The position numbers were made by a program, and so were the translations under genes. The notes beneath the pieces are model-generated. The model was not told the DNA's origin and made no database searches. It worked only from the letters and a program-made list of their open reading frames with translations. Below are positions 45,328 to 54,622 of a stretch of 64,000 nt of DNA, in pieces (the stretch's first letter is position 1; each line of letters starts with the position of its first letter). Source of the stretch: Muribaculaceae bacterium (GTDB taxonomy: Bacteria; Bacteroidota; Bacteroidia; Bacteroidales; Muribaculaceae); contig JAFLTT010000004.1 in assembly GCA_022509165.1 (NCBI GenBank), positions 1 to 64,000 of the forward strand, in the 5' to 3' direction.

Positions 45328-47118
45328 TTATTTCATAGGGTCGGTAACCACCGTTGAGGGATTGCCGTCGCGGGCAGCTATATAGGTAGGCGACATAATC
45401 TCTACTCCCTCTTCGTTAAATCTGTCTTGAATATTCTGGAAAAGATCGGAATATATAGCGGCCATGCGTTGGGCGTCACGTGTATATGCGTTTATCTGAT
45501 ACACCGGATACCAGTCGTTGAGGCCGGTTTCCAACACAAAAGGATGTGGCTCATGTAGTATTCCTTTAGTGCGTAGTGCAGCATCTATTAGCATGCGGTG
45601 CACAAGGCGCCACGGCACGTCATAACCGATGGTGACTTCTGCGTGTAGTATGAGCCCGAATTCATTGGCTGATCTTGAGTAGTTGATGCTCTGGCTGCTC
45701 ATGATGAAGGAATTGGGCATTGTCACTATCTCATTCTTAGGCGTACGTATACGGGTCACAAGTGGGGTCTTCTCGATAATATCACCGACTGTGTCGTTAA
45801 GTTTGATTCGGTCTCCTTTTTTAAAGGGACGCATATAGGTAATCACCCATCCTGCTATTACATTGCCGATTACCGTACTTGAACCTAAAGATATTATCAA
45901 ACCCACAAATACTGAAATTCCTTGAAAGACTCCTTTGTCCGACCCCGGCAGATAAGGGTAGATCATGGCAATCATGAAGGCTATGAGAAGAAAGCGTATA
46001 ATATTGAAAGTGGGAAGGGCCCAGTCGGGATAAAATCCCGGTATCTTCAGTCGTTCAGTGGCAACTTCATTACATAGGTATTTGAAGAGTTTTATCAGAT
46101 ACCTTATGGCTATGCAGATTATTATTATTGTAATAAGGTCAGGTATATAATCTACGATGCCAACGAGGATTCCTTTAACCGGGGTCCAGATATAGCCCAG
46201 CAAGATATAGGCCAAAGCCTTGGTGGGCGGGAATATATAAAATATGGTCGGTACCGTGAAAAGTAATTGCACCGCTATCACTGCATAGAATCCTATTTTT
46301 GCCAGAAATTCTATCAGCACCACCTGTTTTGAAGTGTCGAGCAGTTCATAATTCTGGATCATTATCGGATGTAGCTTTGTATCTTTCATCCCTTCTATCC
46401 TTCTGCTGAGTTTTCGGAAGAGCCATTTGGTGATACGGTACAATGCATACTGACCGGCTATTACCAGTATAAGGAAGCAAATTCTTCTGATTAGAAGCCA
46501 GAGACTGTGTTCCTGCTTAAGTTTGTTGAGTTCTCCCACTATCATGGCCATATTTTTTATAGCCAAAGAATCTTGTGGCATTCCGGCCCAGAGAGCATCT
46601 TGCTCGGTAAATGAGGTGATTACCTCATTTTCATACATGATATCCGAAATATTGTCGGTGGTGGCGATATAAACGGAATCCGGATTGAGATTAAATTTTC
46701 GTGACAAAGCCAGAATCTGAGATGAAGCCATTAAGGCCCGTTGCTGAGGCGAGTAGCCTCCACGCTTACTGTAGAATTCAAAGAGAGTATCTTCCTCTAC
46801 CACAACAGGCACACCCACTGTAAAAGCCCTCAATGAATCAATCCTGGCTTTTTGTTCCTGTCTCTTCACTGAATCTGCTGTGAGAAGAGAATAACGTAAA
46901 TTCTCCAACTCCATTCGGGTATTGGCCTCATTTAACCGGGCATTGTCCAGGGAGTCACGCAAGGAGGCAATGAAGGCGGAGTCATTCTTCAGCTCCTCTT
47001 GTATCTCCTTCTCGTTGGCACTTGCCTGGGTGGTAAATAATTGTGCTTTACTTACCCCCGGAAGTAAGGAAAATAGAATAAGAAAGGTCAGGTAGAAAAT
47101 ATTATGGACAAGTTTCAT
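45328..47118 (-). CDS. MscS-family mechanosensitive channel
   Basis: A 596-residue inner-membrane channel. Signal peptide 1-25 ends SKAQ. An N-terminal periplasmic part contains a coiled coil (about 30-95). Membrane helices fill about 205-400. The conserved pore helix and beta domain follow: VFVGLIISLGSSTVIGNVIAGWVITYMRPFKKGDRIKLNDTVGDI (about 402-446), then the alpha-beta vestibule domain to about 575. It probably releases solutes during osmotic downshock. Single gene. Confidence 0.9.
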   Translation of the reverse strand: MKLVHNIFYLTFLILFSLLPGVSKAQLFTTQASANEKEIQEELKNDSAFIASLRDSLDNARLNEANTRMELENLRYSLLTADSVKRQEQKARIDSLRAFTVGVPVVVEEDTLFEFYSKRGGYSPQQRALMASSQILALSRKFNLNPDSVYIATTDNISDIMYENEVITSFTEQDALWAGMPQDSLAIKNMAMIVGELNKLKQEHSLWLLIRRICFLILVIAGQYALYRITKWLFRKLSRRIEGMKDTKLHPIMIQNYELLDTSKQVVLIEFLAKIGFYAVIAVQLLFTVPTIFYIFPPTKALAYILLGYIWTPVKGILVGIVDYIPDLITIIIICIAIRYLIKLFKYLCNEVATERLKIPGFYPDWALPTFNIIRFLLIAFMIAMIYPYLPGSDKGVFQGISVFVGLIISLGSSTVIGNVIAGWVITYMRPFKKGDRIKLNDTVGDIIEKTPLVTRIRTPKNEIVTMPNSFIMSSQSINYSRSANEFGLILHAEVTIGYDVPWRLVHRMLIDAALRTKGILHEPHPFVLETGLNDWYPVYQINAYTRDAQRMAAIYSDLFQNIQDRFNEEGVEIMSPTYIAARDGNPSTVVTDPMK

Positions 47119-47565
47119 CTGAAACTGAAAGAAATAGAAAATCGTTTTATTCCGTAAAAATAAACAAAATACTTCACCGAGAAAAACAAATCACCCCTCC
47201 ACCCCCAAAAATTCTCGAAAACCCAGCCTACCCGACCCTCCCATATTAAGAGTAGCCACCCTGCTATCGGACCAAACGGATCGATAAAAAGGGCCCTTTA
47301 GATTTTATGAAGGGATTTTCACCCTGAGACAAACCAATGAAGCAAAATTAAAAGGTGTCAATAGGAAAGGGATGTTATCTTTAGATTAAGTGAATGGTAT
47401 ACTGTGAAATATTTGACAGGATATTAGGTTGCGAAAATTTTTATATAGATTTGTGTAATTTTCGATTAAAAGGCAATGGAAGCAGATTCAAATAGATTTG
47501 TTTTTTGATAGTCAAATAGAATTCGGAAATCTAAAAATAAAATTTATAAAAGACTTTCGTCGAAG
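47119..47565. other. Intergenic region upstream of the RAYT-like gene
   Basis: 447 A/T-rich bases. It holds no gene of normal size and no copy of the palindromic repeat. A TAGATTTG box at about 47443-47450 could be a -7 element for the transposase. A ten-codon frame (ATG 47476, MEADSNRFVF) stops at 47508 in a different frame from the transposase; it may be the remnant of an earlier N-terminus. Confidence 0.4.
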
Positions 47566-48504
47566 GTGGGATACAGAGATAATTACAATCAGCGAAGTTT
47601 TCATCATGATTATTACAAACCCTTCATATATCATATTATTTTCAAGAAGCAGAAGGGATGGATGGATTTTGGAGCATTGAGAGGGAAAGCCGGGATAAAG
47701 AAAGGTTGTAAAGGTTATCCCTATGTTTATCTTTCGGCATCGGGGAGAGCAATTGTAGCGGGATTGAAAGAATTTGAAGAGGAGGTAAAGGAAATACAAA
47801 AATTTCATTATAAGATAATGCCCGATCATATTCATCTTATAATCTATAAAAGGATTTACACCCATGTCCATCTTGATGATTATATGGAAAACCTAAAAGA
47901 AAGAATTTGTAATCATTATAATAGAATTTCAGGTTCCAATTTTTTAAAAGATGATATTTTTACCATAAGTTATACAGATAAAGCCCTATATGATAATGTG
48001 GTTTTAAAGAATTGGATTGAATACTTGGATGATAATCCTAATAGGAGACTAACAATATTAGAAAATCCTGATTATTTCAAACGTATCCATAGATTAAAGA
48101 TCGGGAACAGATATTTTGAGGCGTATGGAAATCCTTTTTTATGGGAAAATCCTGATAAATATGCTGTAAGGATGAGAAGACATTTCACCTCCGACGAAAG
48201 ACTTTTTCATAAAGAGGAAGCATTATTTCGGGCTTCAAAAGGAAGTGTATTGATTTCTCCTTTTATGTCTAAATATGAAAAAGAGGTGAGAGATACTGCG
48301 GAATCAAATGGATTTCCTTATATTTTGATTCAATATCAGAGTTTCGCTGAGAATTTCAAACCGCCAAAACATCAGTTTGAATTATGTACACAAGGGAAAT
48401 TATTGATCATATCTTTAGGGCTTGATCCAAAGCTGCCTTTGACTTATGATATTTGCACCTTGATGAATGAACTGGCAGCAGAAATTGCGAAAGGGAATAG
48501 ATAA
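47566..48504 (+). CDS. RAYT-like Y1 (HUH) transposase with C-terminal Rossmann-like domain
   Basis: 312 residues. The N-terminal 160 residues are a Y1_Tnp domain: PFIYHIIFKK (strand 1), the HUH metal motif in MPDHIHLII (His88, His90), catalytic-tyrosine region LKERICNHYNR (Tyr118), and the RAYT-like WIEYLDDNPNRR (150-161). REP-associated tyrosine transposases cut and join single strands at hairpins. Residues about 183-312 are an extra region, with SVLISPFMSKYEKEVRDTAE, ILIQYQSFAENFKPP and FELCTQGKLLIIS; it looks like a Rossmann/SLOG-like domain (inference). The start is GTG 47566; the frame is open upstream to 47512 without ATG, so the N-terminus may be altered. A lone gene, with low-GC codon use unlike its neighbours. 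Confidence 0.75.
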   Translation: MGYRDNYNQRSFHHDYYKPFIYHIIFKKQKGWMDFGALRGKAGIKKGCKGYPYVYLSASGRAIVAGLKEFEEEVKEIQKFHYKIMPDHIHLIIYKRIYTHVHLDDYMENLKERICNHYNRISGSNFLKDDIFTISYTDKALYDNVVLKNWIEYLDDNPNRRLTILENPDYFKRIHRLKIGNRYFEAYGNPFLWENPDKYAVRMRRHFTSDERLFHKEEALFRASKGSVLISPFMSKYEKEVRDTAESNGFPYILIQYQSFAENFKPPKHQFELCTQGKLLIISLGLDPKLPLTYDICTLMNELAAEIAKGNR

Positions 48505-48518
48505 ATTAGGGAATAATT

Positions 48519-49574
48519 TTAAGGGTGGAATTTAAGGGAAAAGGTGAGGGCAGTGGTGATTTCGGAGGTAGAAGGAGTGCAGTCTATTTCGGGCTCGCCG
48601 ATACTTTTGAGTAAGGTGAAAACCGGTTTTCCATGACTACGATTTTTTTTGTCACTGCTCATTTTCTCCATGAGGAAGGGTATATCTTCTGTAGAGAAGA
48701 GAGGCTGTCCGTAATATTTATGAAGAAAATCCCGGTATCGGGTTACTTCACTATGAGGAAACCCCAATTTTAATTCGCTAAGGATAAGAGCCACGAGCAT
48801 GCCATGAGCTACTGCTTTACCATGACTCACAGGTTGCCCTTTCTTAATTCGAAGGCTCTCGAAAGCATGACCGGCAGTATGTCCGAAATTAAGGATTTTG
48901 CGGAGACCTTTTTCCGTAGGATCCTGGGCCACCACGGAGTCTTTTATGCATACACATTTTTCTACCGCCTTACCCAAAATTTCTTCAGAATCAAGCACGG
49001 CTTCCATATCCAAAAGGCTTTCATAGAACCCTTGATCGCTAATTAGAGCCGTCTTTACCATCTCTGCGTAACCGGAAAGAGTTTCCTCTTTTGAAAGAGT
49101 AGAAAAGGGCAACGCAGATATAATTACCCGGGAAGGCATATGGAAGGCGCCAATTTCATTTTTGAGGCCACGGAAATTGATACCCGTTTTACCTCCGGTG
49201 GCAGCATCTACCGCCCCTAAAAGGGTAGTGGGGAAATTAACGGTACGGATTCCTCTTTTGAAGCAGGCAGCGGCAAAACCTCCAATATCAGTCACTACAC
49301 CACCGCCTATGTTCACTATAAGGCTACGCCGGGTAGCTCCGATTTCCTCCAGTCTGTCCCAGATTTGTGTCACTGTATCAAGTGTCTTTCCAGGTTCTCC
49401 CGGGATGATGGCGATACGTGGCTGAGAAGTCACCACATTTGACTCGGATAGTGCTGGTAGCACTATCTTCTCCACATTTTTATCTGTTACTACAAGCATC
49501 TTGTCGGCGTCAAGATGTTCTACAGTGCTGTCGATAGTCAGCGCCGGGTCGTGTGTTAAATATTGTTGAGCCAT
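48519..49574 (-). CDS. aroB: 3-dehydroquinate synthase
   Basis: Second step of the shikimate pathway: cyclises DAHP to 3-dehydroquinate using NAD+ and a metal. 351 residues. IPGEPGKTLDTVTQIWD, VNIGGGVVTDIGGFAAACFKRGIRTVNFPTTLLGAVDAATGGKTGINF, and the metal-ligand region NFGHTAGHAFE and HGKAVAHGM are clear. It starts inside the end of the HAD gene (19-base overlap) and is last of a four-gene minus-strand run. aroA lies 25 kb away. Confidence 0.96.
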   Translation of the reverse strand: MAQQYLTHDPALTIDSTVEHLDADKMLVVTDKNVEKIVLPALSESNVVTSQPRIAIIPGEPGKTLDTVTQIWDRLEEIGATRRSLIVNIGGGVVTDIGGFAAACFKRGIRTVNFPTTLLGAVDAATGGKTGINFRGLKNEIGAFHMPSRVIISALPFSTLSKEETLSGYAEMVKTALISDQGFYESLLDMEAVLDSEEILGKAVEKCVCIKDSVVAQDPTEKGLRKILNFGHTAGHAFESLRIKKGQPVSHGKAVAHGMLVALILSELKLGFPHSEVTRYRDFLHKYYGQPLFSTEDIPFLMEKMSSDKKNRSHGKPVFTLLKSIGEPEIDCTPSTSEITTALTFSLKFHP

Positions 49575-50254
49575 TTTGCAAAAGTCGGCATATTAGGAAA
49601 AATCATATCTGCCCCTTCCTTTTCGAAAGCTTCACGAGGAATCGGGCCGGTTGTGACTGCGATAGTGAAACATCCAGCAGATTTAGCAGAACGTACACCA
49701 AGAGGAGCGTTCTCTACCACAATGGCCTGAGAGGCATCCACACCCGCTTTTTGTAGTCCGCGAAGATAGGGTTCCGGATGGGGTTTACCATTTTTTACAT
49801 CAAGGGCAGTCACCATCCTTTCTTTTGGGAAATATCCGGGGTAATCACGGTTGAGATTGTTGAGCAAAGACTTTTGGGCAGATCCTGTCACCAGTACAGT
49901 CTGAAGCCCTTTATCTTTCAGAGCCTTTAGCATATCTGCCGCACCCGGCATCGGAGGAGCCTCTCCACAATGACTGAACAGTTCTGTCTTATGAGCATAA
50001 ATCTCATTACGCTCCTGTTCGGTTGTGTCTTTACCGAGTTCCCGCTTAAGGATAAGGCCGATGGTATCTGACCCTTTCATCCCTTCATACAGATAATACT
50101 CGTCGGGGTTGCTGTTGGTAACTCCGAGGTCGAGAAAGAGTTGATGCCAAGATTGGGCATGAAACGGCATAGAATCGTATAACACACCATCCATATCTAT
50201 CAGGGCAGCCTTGATGCCTTGGGGCCATTGCTCTTTCTTATATTCTTGATTCAT
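49556..50254 (-). CDS. HAD-superfamily phosphatase, beta-phosphoglucomutase-like
   Basis: A 232-residue HAD enzyme. Nucleophile motif I is LIDMDGVLYDSMPFH (Asp20 and Asp22), motif II is VLVTGS (about 122-127), the motif III lysine is in NGKPHPEPY, and motif IV is IVVENAPLGVRSAKSAG. The helical cap (about 30-95) is subfamily I, as in beta-phosphoglucomutase and sugar phosphatases. It probably dephosphorylates a sugar phosphate; the substrate is unknown. It overlaps aroB and lies 10 bases after the AsmA-like gene. Confidence 0.86.
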   Translation of the reverse strand: MNQEYKKEQWPQGIKAALIDMDGVLYDSMPFHAQSWHQLFLDLGVTNSNPDEYYLYEGMKGSDTIGLILKRELGKDTTEQERNEIYAHKTELFSHCGEAPPMPGAADMLKALKDKGLQTVLVTGSAQKSLLNNLNRDYPGYFPKERMVTALDVKNGKPHPEPYLRGLQKAGVDASQAIVVENAPLGVRSAKSAGCFTIAVTTGPIPREAFEKEGADMIFPNMPTFAKWLNNI

Positions 50255-50264
50255 CTTTTACTTT

Positions 50265-53200
50265 TTATTTGAGGCCCCCCTCATATTTGGCAGCTTCCTG
50301 CACAAACAGAAGCCAGCCGTGATGCAGCCACGACATTATATTTACATCGATTTTAGTATCAACCGAGGTAGTGACCATTTCTGATCTGTAATCATCAAGC
50401 CGGGTTCCACCCACACGGATTTCGGGGTGCGAGAAATTGCCCAGCAGACTTACACCCACCGGAAGATGGAACGGAGACTCCTCCAAGGCTATATGATAAT
50501 ACATCTTGCCTTGGGTGTTGTTGATACCTGCTATCCCGATTTTATAATTGTCGAAATGTATTTGGAAGGGATTAACCTGCAATATATTGTCGTGGTAGGC
50601 ACCCGTAATATTAAGGTTATCTATTTTAATCGGAGCATCCCCTTCTATTAGCATCAGGTGTGATATTCTGGCAATCTTACCGTGACGGGCAAATTGTAAG
50701 GCATTGCTGGTGATATCGAATCGGCCTCGAAGTGACTCTGGGTTCATAAACATATCGGGGAACATATCGAAATAACAGGAGATGTCTGCATTCAGTTTCC
50801 CTGAAAGGTTTTGTAGTTCCTGTGCCTTATTTACCAAAGATGGGAAAACCTTGTAAAATTCAAGAAAATCAAAATTCTTCACTTTGGCCGACAGATCCAT
50901 GAAAATATTGTCTAGCCTGGAAGTAGAATAGGTCCAGTCTACCACGGCGGTGCAATAAGGGGTTCCTACCGTAAGATTGTGTAAGGTAGCCACCCCATTT
51001 TTTACTATAATATCTGTAGAGAGAGGAGCGAAATGATATTGCATATATTCTGCAGCATCAGAAAATAAGCGTATATTGGCATCCAGGTTTCTTGGGATGA
51101 CGATACATAGGGAATCGGCAGCCGTGTAAGGTTTCATCGGGGGTATTGCCCATACACTGTCGTTGCCAAGTTTCAGTTGTGCGCCGTAATAACCCCATGA
51201 CAATTGGTTGATATCCACATTAGAAAAGTTAATATCGACTGAAGTTTTCAAAGGCGTAGCCTCATAACTTGAGATGAAATCTGCAATTCCTTCGGCTTCA
51301 CCGTCAAAAGAAAATCCCGAGTCTGCAATCTTTACATCTTTACCACTGAACTTGTAATTATTTAGGTCGGTTGACAGATGCAAACCCGAAAAATCGATGG
51401 GATAAAGATAGGCAGAACTTTCAAACTCTCCTTCTCCGGTATTTAATTTAGCATCAACGGAAGCCATATTAAGAATGGTAGAAAACATGCCGTTTCCGCT
51501 ATACACCAGGGTGAGAGGAGAATGGGGCACCTTAGCCTGCAGAATAGAATCATTGGCATCCGAAGGTAAAGAGACGGGAGTGAAATTGGAAACCGGAGCC
51601 GAATTCAGGGTACCTTTTAGGTCCGCGTCTATATCCCGCACCCGGAATTTATTATTCTCCATTTCAGCCCTTAAAGCTTCCATTTTCAGGATAAGGGAGC
51701 CGTATGGATTTAGACTCCCATGCACTGTATCGGTGGCATCAAGTCGGAGTCTAAGATTGTCGACCAGAAGGTTGGCTCCGGCCACATTCCCGGCTACAGA
51801 ATCTGCCCGTAGGGTGACCTGAAATTTAGAGCCATAATAATCATTGAGAGGATATTCAGGGATTTTCCCGGTTATGGTGGTTTTCAAATTATTTAACCTC
51901 ACTGATTGCTTTGTCCCTGTATTGGCCTTCAAATTCTTTGAAGATAGATTAGCCGTAAGTGAGATGTCTTTGAAACCTTCCTTCCCAAATTGGCGCGCAT
52001 CTCCTTTGACTTTTACATCCCCTTTCAAATGGCCCGCTATTTTATAAACAGATTTAGGCAACAGATAAGAAAGGGATTCCATCAAAGAACTATCGAACCT
52101 TATATCGGCTTCAATTTCTTGACTTTCTGACATAACATTTTCAACACGGGCACTCGCATCCAGATATAGGCCCTCACCATTCATGGCAATTTGTTTCACC
52201 ACCAGATTGTTTTCCGCTGAATCAATAGGATTGAAATAATATTCGGCATCCAGCAGAATATTATCGGCCACTACTTTCTTGCCTTTAGGTGGAATATAGG
52301 TCAACGAGCCTTCGGAAATACCTAAAGAAAGATCCATTTCCGGTAGTTGATATAAATTAAACTCCTCTTTAGAATGTAAGGGTATGGAAAAAGAGCCCGG
52401 GATTGATAGAGCAAGATTTATCGGGAGGTATCCGCTTATACCATCGGGCACTTTTATATTATCTCGCCATACGGGAGGAATATATTCTAATAAAGAGAAT
52501 AGATCGTCTACCTTCAAATTGAAATATGCCTTGTCTACATCAATTTTTTTACCATTTGATTTTACTTTTCCCTTGGCATCAAGTGTAACCCCACCCAAAG
52601 CCAGAGACAAATCATCAAGTTGCATCTTCACAACCGGAAGGTCAACACGGATTCCGGTAGTGAAACTAAGTGGAACAGCTTCGGGTAAGGAAAATAAACC
52701 GTAGTGGCCTGTTACAAGACCATCAAATCCTACACGGTAAAGATTTCCCTCTTGAGCAAGATAAAATGAATTTACATCCAAACCGGCTTGCGTATCCTCT
52801 TTAAGGGAGAAGAATTTGAATATAAGGGGTGCACCCACACGCATTTCCGAAAGATGTATCTCGGGTGTCTTTTTGATTTTAGGAAGTTTCTTTGCAATAT
52901 TGAAATTGTTGATCTTATCGTCTACTTCCACCAGATTGATAAAAGGATGGTCGATAAGGATATCCCTCATATTAATTTTTTCCTTCCGAAGATCTTTGAT
53001 GTTTATCCGGCCTTTTAGTTTTAAAATAAAGGCAAGCAAGTCAGCATCTGCCGGGAGAGAGTCTTTTTGTGCCGGAGTGACATCACGAAGAGATTTTGAA
53101 ATCACAGTGAGTGAATCCACTTCAAATTCAAGCCAAGGATAAGTGCTGAAAAGTTTATAATCGAGATGTCCTATCTTTACATCGGCATCCAGATATTCGG

Positions 53201-53381
53201 AACATTTATCTTCTATCAAATGAGCGATATGATCAGGTCGGAGATATGAAGCAAAAATCCAGAATAAAATCCCGGCAATCACGATGAGTATGCCTAGGGT
53301 CCAGCATACCTTGAGGACAGTGCGCCAGGGGTGATGGTGAGAAGATGGCGCGCCATTCATATTGCCGTAAAGGTGCTTCAT
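50265..53381 (-). CDS. AsmA-like inner-membrane/periplasmic protein
   Basis: 1038 residues. A short cytoplasmic N-terminus is followed by one membrane helix (about 25-47) and a very long beta-rich periplasmic part. The N-terminal module (PDHIAHLIEDKCSEYLDADVKIGHLDYKLFSTYPWLEFEVDSLTV) and the C-terminal AsmA_2-type region are typical of AsmA/TamB relatives, which form bridges for lipid transport to the outer membrane. It lies 28 bases after the DUF5715-like gene, in the same run as HAD and aroB. Confidence 0.82.
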   Translation of the reverse strand: MKHLYGNMNGAPSSHHHPWRTVLKVCWTLGILIVIAGILFWIFASYLRPDHIAHLIEDKCSEYLDADVKIGHLDYKLFSTYPWLEFEVDSLTVISKSLRDVTPAQKDSLPADADLLAFILKLKGRINIKDLRKEKINMRDILIDHPFINLVEVDDKINNFNIAKKLPKIKKTPEIHLSEMRVGAPLIFKFFSLKEDTQAGLDVNSFYLAQEGNLYRVGFDGLVTGHYGLFSLPEAVPLSFTTGIRVDLPVVKMQLDDLSLALGGVTLDAKGKVKSNGKKIDVDKAYFNLKVDDLFSLLEYIPPVWRDNIKVPDGISGYLPINLALSIPGSFSIPLHSKEEFNLYQLPEMDLSLGISEGSLTYIPPKGKKVVADNILLDAEYYFNPIDSAENNLVVKQIAMNGEGLYLDASARVENVMSESQEIEADIRFDSSLMESLSYLLPKSVYKIAGHLKGDVKVKGDARQFGKEGFKDISLTANLSSKNLKANTGTKQSVRLNNLKTTITGKIPEYPLNDYYGSKFQVTLRADSVAGNVAGANLLVDNLRLRLDATDTVHGSLNPYGSLILKMEALRAEMENNKFRVRDIDADLKGTLNSAPVSNFTPVSLPSDANDSILQAKVPHSPLTLVYSGNGMFSTILNMASVDAKLNTGEGEFESSAYLYPIDFSGLHLSTDLNNYKFSGKDVKIADSGFSFDGEAEGIADFISSYEATPLKTSVDINFSNVDINQLSWGYYGAQLKLGNDSVWAIPPMKPYTAADSLCIVIPRNLDANIRLFSDAAEYMQYHFAPLSTDIIVKNGVATLHNLTVGTPYCTAVVDWTYSTSRLDNIFMDLSAKVKNFDFLEFYKVFPSLVNKAQELQNLSGKLNADISCYFDMFPDMFMNPESLRGRFDITSNALQFARHGKIARISHLMLIEGDAPIKIDNLNITGAYHDNILQVNPFQIHFDNYKIGIAGINNTQGKMYYHIALEESPFHLPVGVSLLGNFSHPEIRVGGTRLDDYRSEMVTTSVDTKIDVNIMSWLHHGWLLFVQEAAKYEGGLK

Positions 53382-53409
53382 AATTTTGTTTCGCTCAATA
53401 TTGAATTGA

Positions 53410-54132
53410 TCATTCCTTTACCGTGACATGAAAGCACCCGGTTTTATATTCATATTTCACCAGGCATTTTCCTTGTTTTTTCAAATCTAAAAGCACTTCT
53501 CCCAGCAGGTTTTTTAAATCTCCCTGGTTAATTTGGCGAGTTTCGTCTGTGCAATAGAAATTGGTATAGGAAATATCGAAAGTAGTGGCAAACTGATGTG
53601 TAGAGGAATCGGTGGCATTTATGTTTACCCTCCTTAATCTACCTACAGATTCCGGAGTGCGTAGAAGACTTGTGACCTTTATTTTATAACTGTCGCCTCC
53701 ACGATTATGGAGCGAATCAATAAAGTTGCGTCCAATTACTTCCAGTAATGATGCAGCCTCCGGCACAAGATAAGGCAAAGAGTGGCGTAGGGAATCTATG
53801 TGGTAATATTTGTTGCTCTGTACCTTTACAATGGGACGTTTTGTAAAATATGCAGAACTGAGACCTGAAATCGGTTCGATTCCCATTTTTTTTGCCGATT
53901 CAAGATGCACATAATTGCTATCGTTGAAGACTTTACCTAATGGACCGATATTCCTAACCTTGAGACTTCTCACACCCCTTACAGGAACTGCCTGAGAAGA
54001 CCGATTCACAGTTTCAGGTTGATCAGGTTCATTTAAGCCGTCTGCCGAATCATTACTTGAATGTTTGCACCCGACACAGAATGGCAAAATGCCTAAAAGT
54101 AGGTAAATAAAAAATTTTTTCTTTCCCAACAT
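53410..54132 (-). CDS. DUF5715-family lipoprotein, M15-peptidase-like
   Basis: A 240-residue exported protein. A lysine-rich start and hydrophobic stretch end VGC, with likely lipidation at Cys22. The folded domain contains VTSLLRTPESVGRLRRVN and STHQFATTFDISYTNFYC, resembling the substrate/metal SxHxxGxAxDI segment of M15 D-Ala-D-Ala peptidases, but the second Gly is replaced by Thr. DUF5715 proteins are widespread in Bacteroidetes and poorly characterised. A consensus promoter lies so close to the ATG that the mRNA may be leaderless. Confidence 0.75.
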   Translation of the reverse strand: MLGKKKFFIYLLLGILPFCVGCKHSSNDSADGLNEPDQPETVNRSSQAVPVRGVRSLKVRNIGPLGKVFNDSNYVHLESAKKMGIEPISGLSSAYFTKRPIVKVQSNKYYHIDSLRHSLPYLVPEAASLLEVIGRNFIDSLHNRGGDSYKIKVTSLLRTPESVGRLRRVNINATDSSTHQFATTFDISYTNFYCTDETRQINQGDLKNLLGEVLLDLKKQGKCLVKYEYKTGCFHVTVKE

Positions 54133-54137
54133 AGATG

Positions 54138-54168
54138 CAAAATTACGTATCCCTTTGCACGTTTACAA
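54138..54168 (-). promoter_or_regulatory. Promoter of the DUF5715-AsmA-HAD-aroB run
   Basis: On the minus strand TTG (54168-54166), a 20-base spacer and TAATTTTG (54145-54138) match the consensus. The -7 box ends 6 bases before the ATG at 54132, so the transcript would begin at or within a few bases of the start codon. Confidence 0.6.
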
Positions 54169-54244
54169 AATATTGCTTTTCTTTGGCATTTATTATATGC
54201 CATTAAAGTTTATAGTGGCTTTGTAAATATAAACAAACCAACCT

Positions 54245-54604
54245 ATGAAAAAGATATTTACATTAGGACTTCTTTTAGGAGCATCGTTAATGGCAGTAGC
54301 AGATGACCAGCCGAAATTTCCCGGAGGGGAAGAGGCCTTAAAGAAGTATGTGGAAGAAAATACCCGTTATCCGGAAGTTGCAAAAGAAAATGGGATAGAA
54401 GGGATTGTGGTGGTTGGTTTTCTTGTAAATACCGACGGCTCCCTTCAACAATTCAAAATTGTAAGATTTATCGATCCTGATCTGGAGAATGAAGCAGTAA
54501 GGGTGGTGAAAGGAATGCCGGCATGGATACCGGCAGAAAAAGACGGCACCCCGATTGAGGCGCCGTCGAAGGTAGAAGTTCCTTTTATTCTTGAAGAGAA
54601 TTAA
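54245..54604 (+). CDS. Periplasmic TonB C-terminal domain protein
   Basis: A 119-residue protein: a cleavable signal peptide (1-19) followed directly by a TonB_C domain, with FPGGEEALKKYVEENTRYPEVAKENGIEGIVVVGFLVNTDGSLQQFKIV and AVRVVKGMPAWIPAEKDGTPIE. The N-terminal membrane anchor and proline-rich rod of true TonB are absent, so it is a free periplasmic TonB-C module, as often seen in Bacteroidetes. Its role is unknown. A weak hairpin (54603-54620) ends the gene. Confidence 0.82.
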   Translation: MKKIFTLGLLLGASLMAVADDQPKFPGGEEALKKYVEENTRYPEVAKENGIEGIVVVGFLVNTDGSLQQFKIVRFIDPDLENEAVRVVKGMPAWIPAEKDGTPIEAPSKVEVPFILEEN

Positions 54605-54620
54605 GTCTTTATTTAGACTT
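54603..54620. terminator. Short hairpin between TonB-C gene and FKBP-like gene
   Basis: AAGTCT and AGACTT form 6-base arms around TTATTT. It overlaps the TonB-C stop codon and sits 3 bases from the convergent FKBP-like stop, so it probably serves both genes. The stem is weak. Confidence 0.4.
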
Positions 54621-54622
54621 GA

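Noticed and set aside
47119..48504. RAYT-like gene as part of an insertion sequence
   Set aside because: No terminal inverted repeats, target duplication or left/right hairpin ends were seen around the gene. It appears as a single-copy domesticated-type gene.
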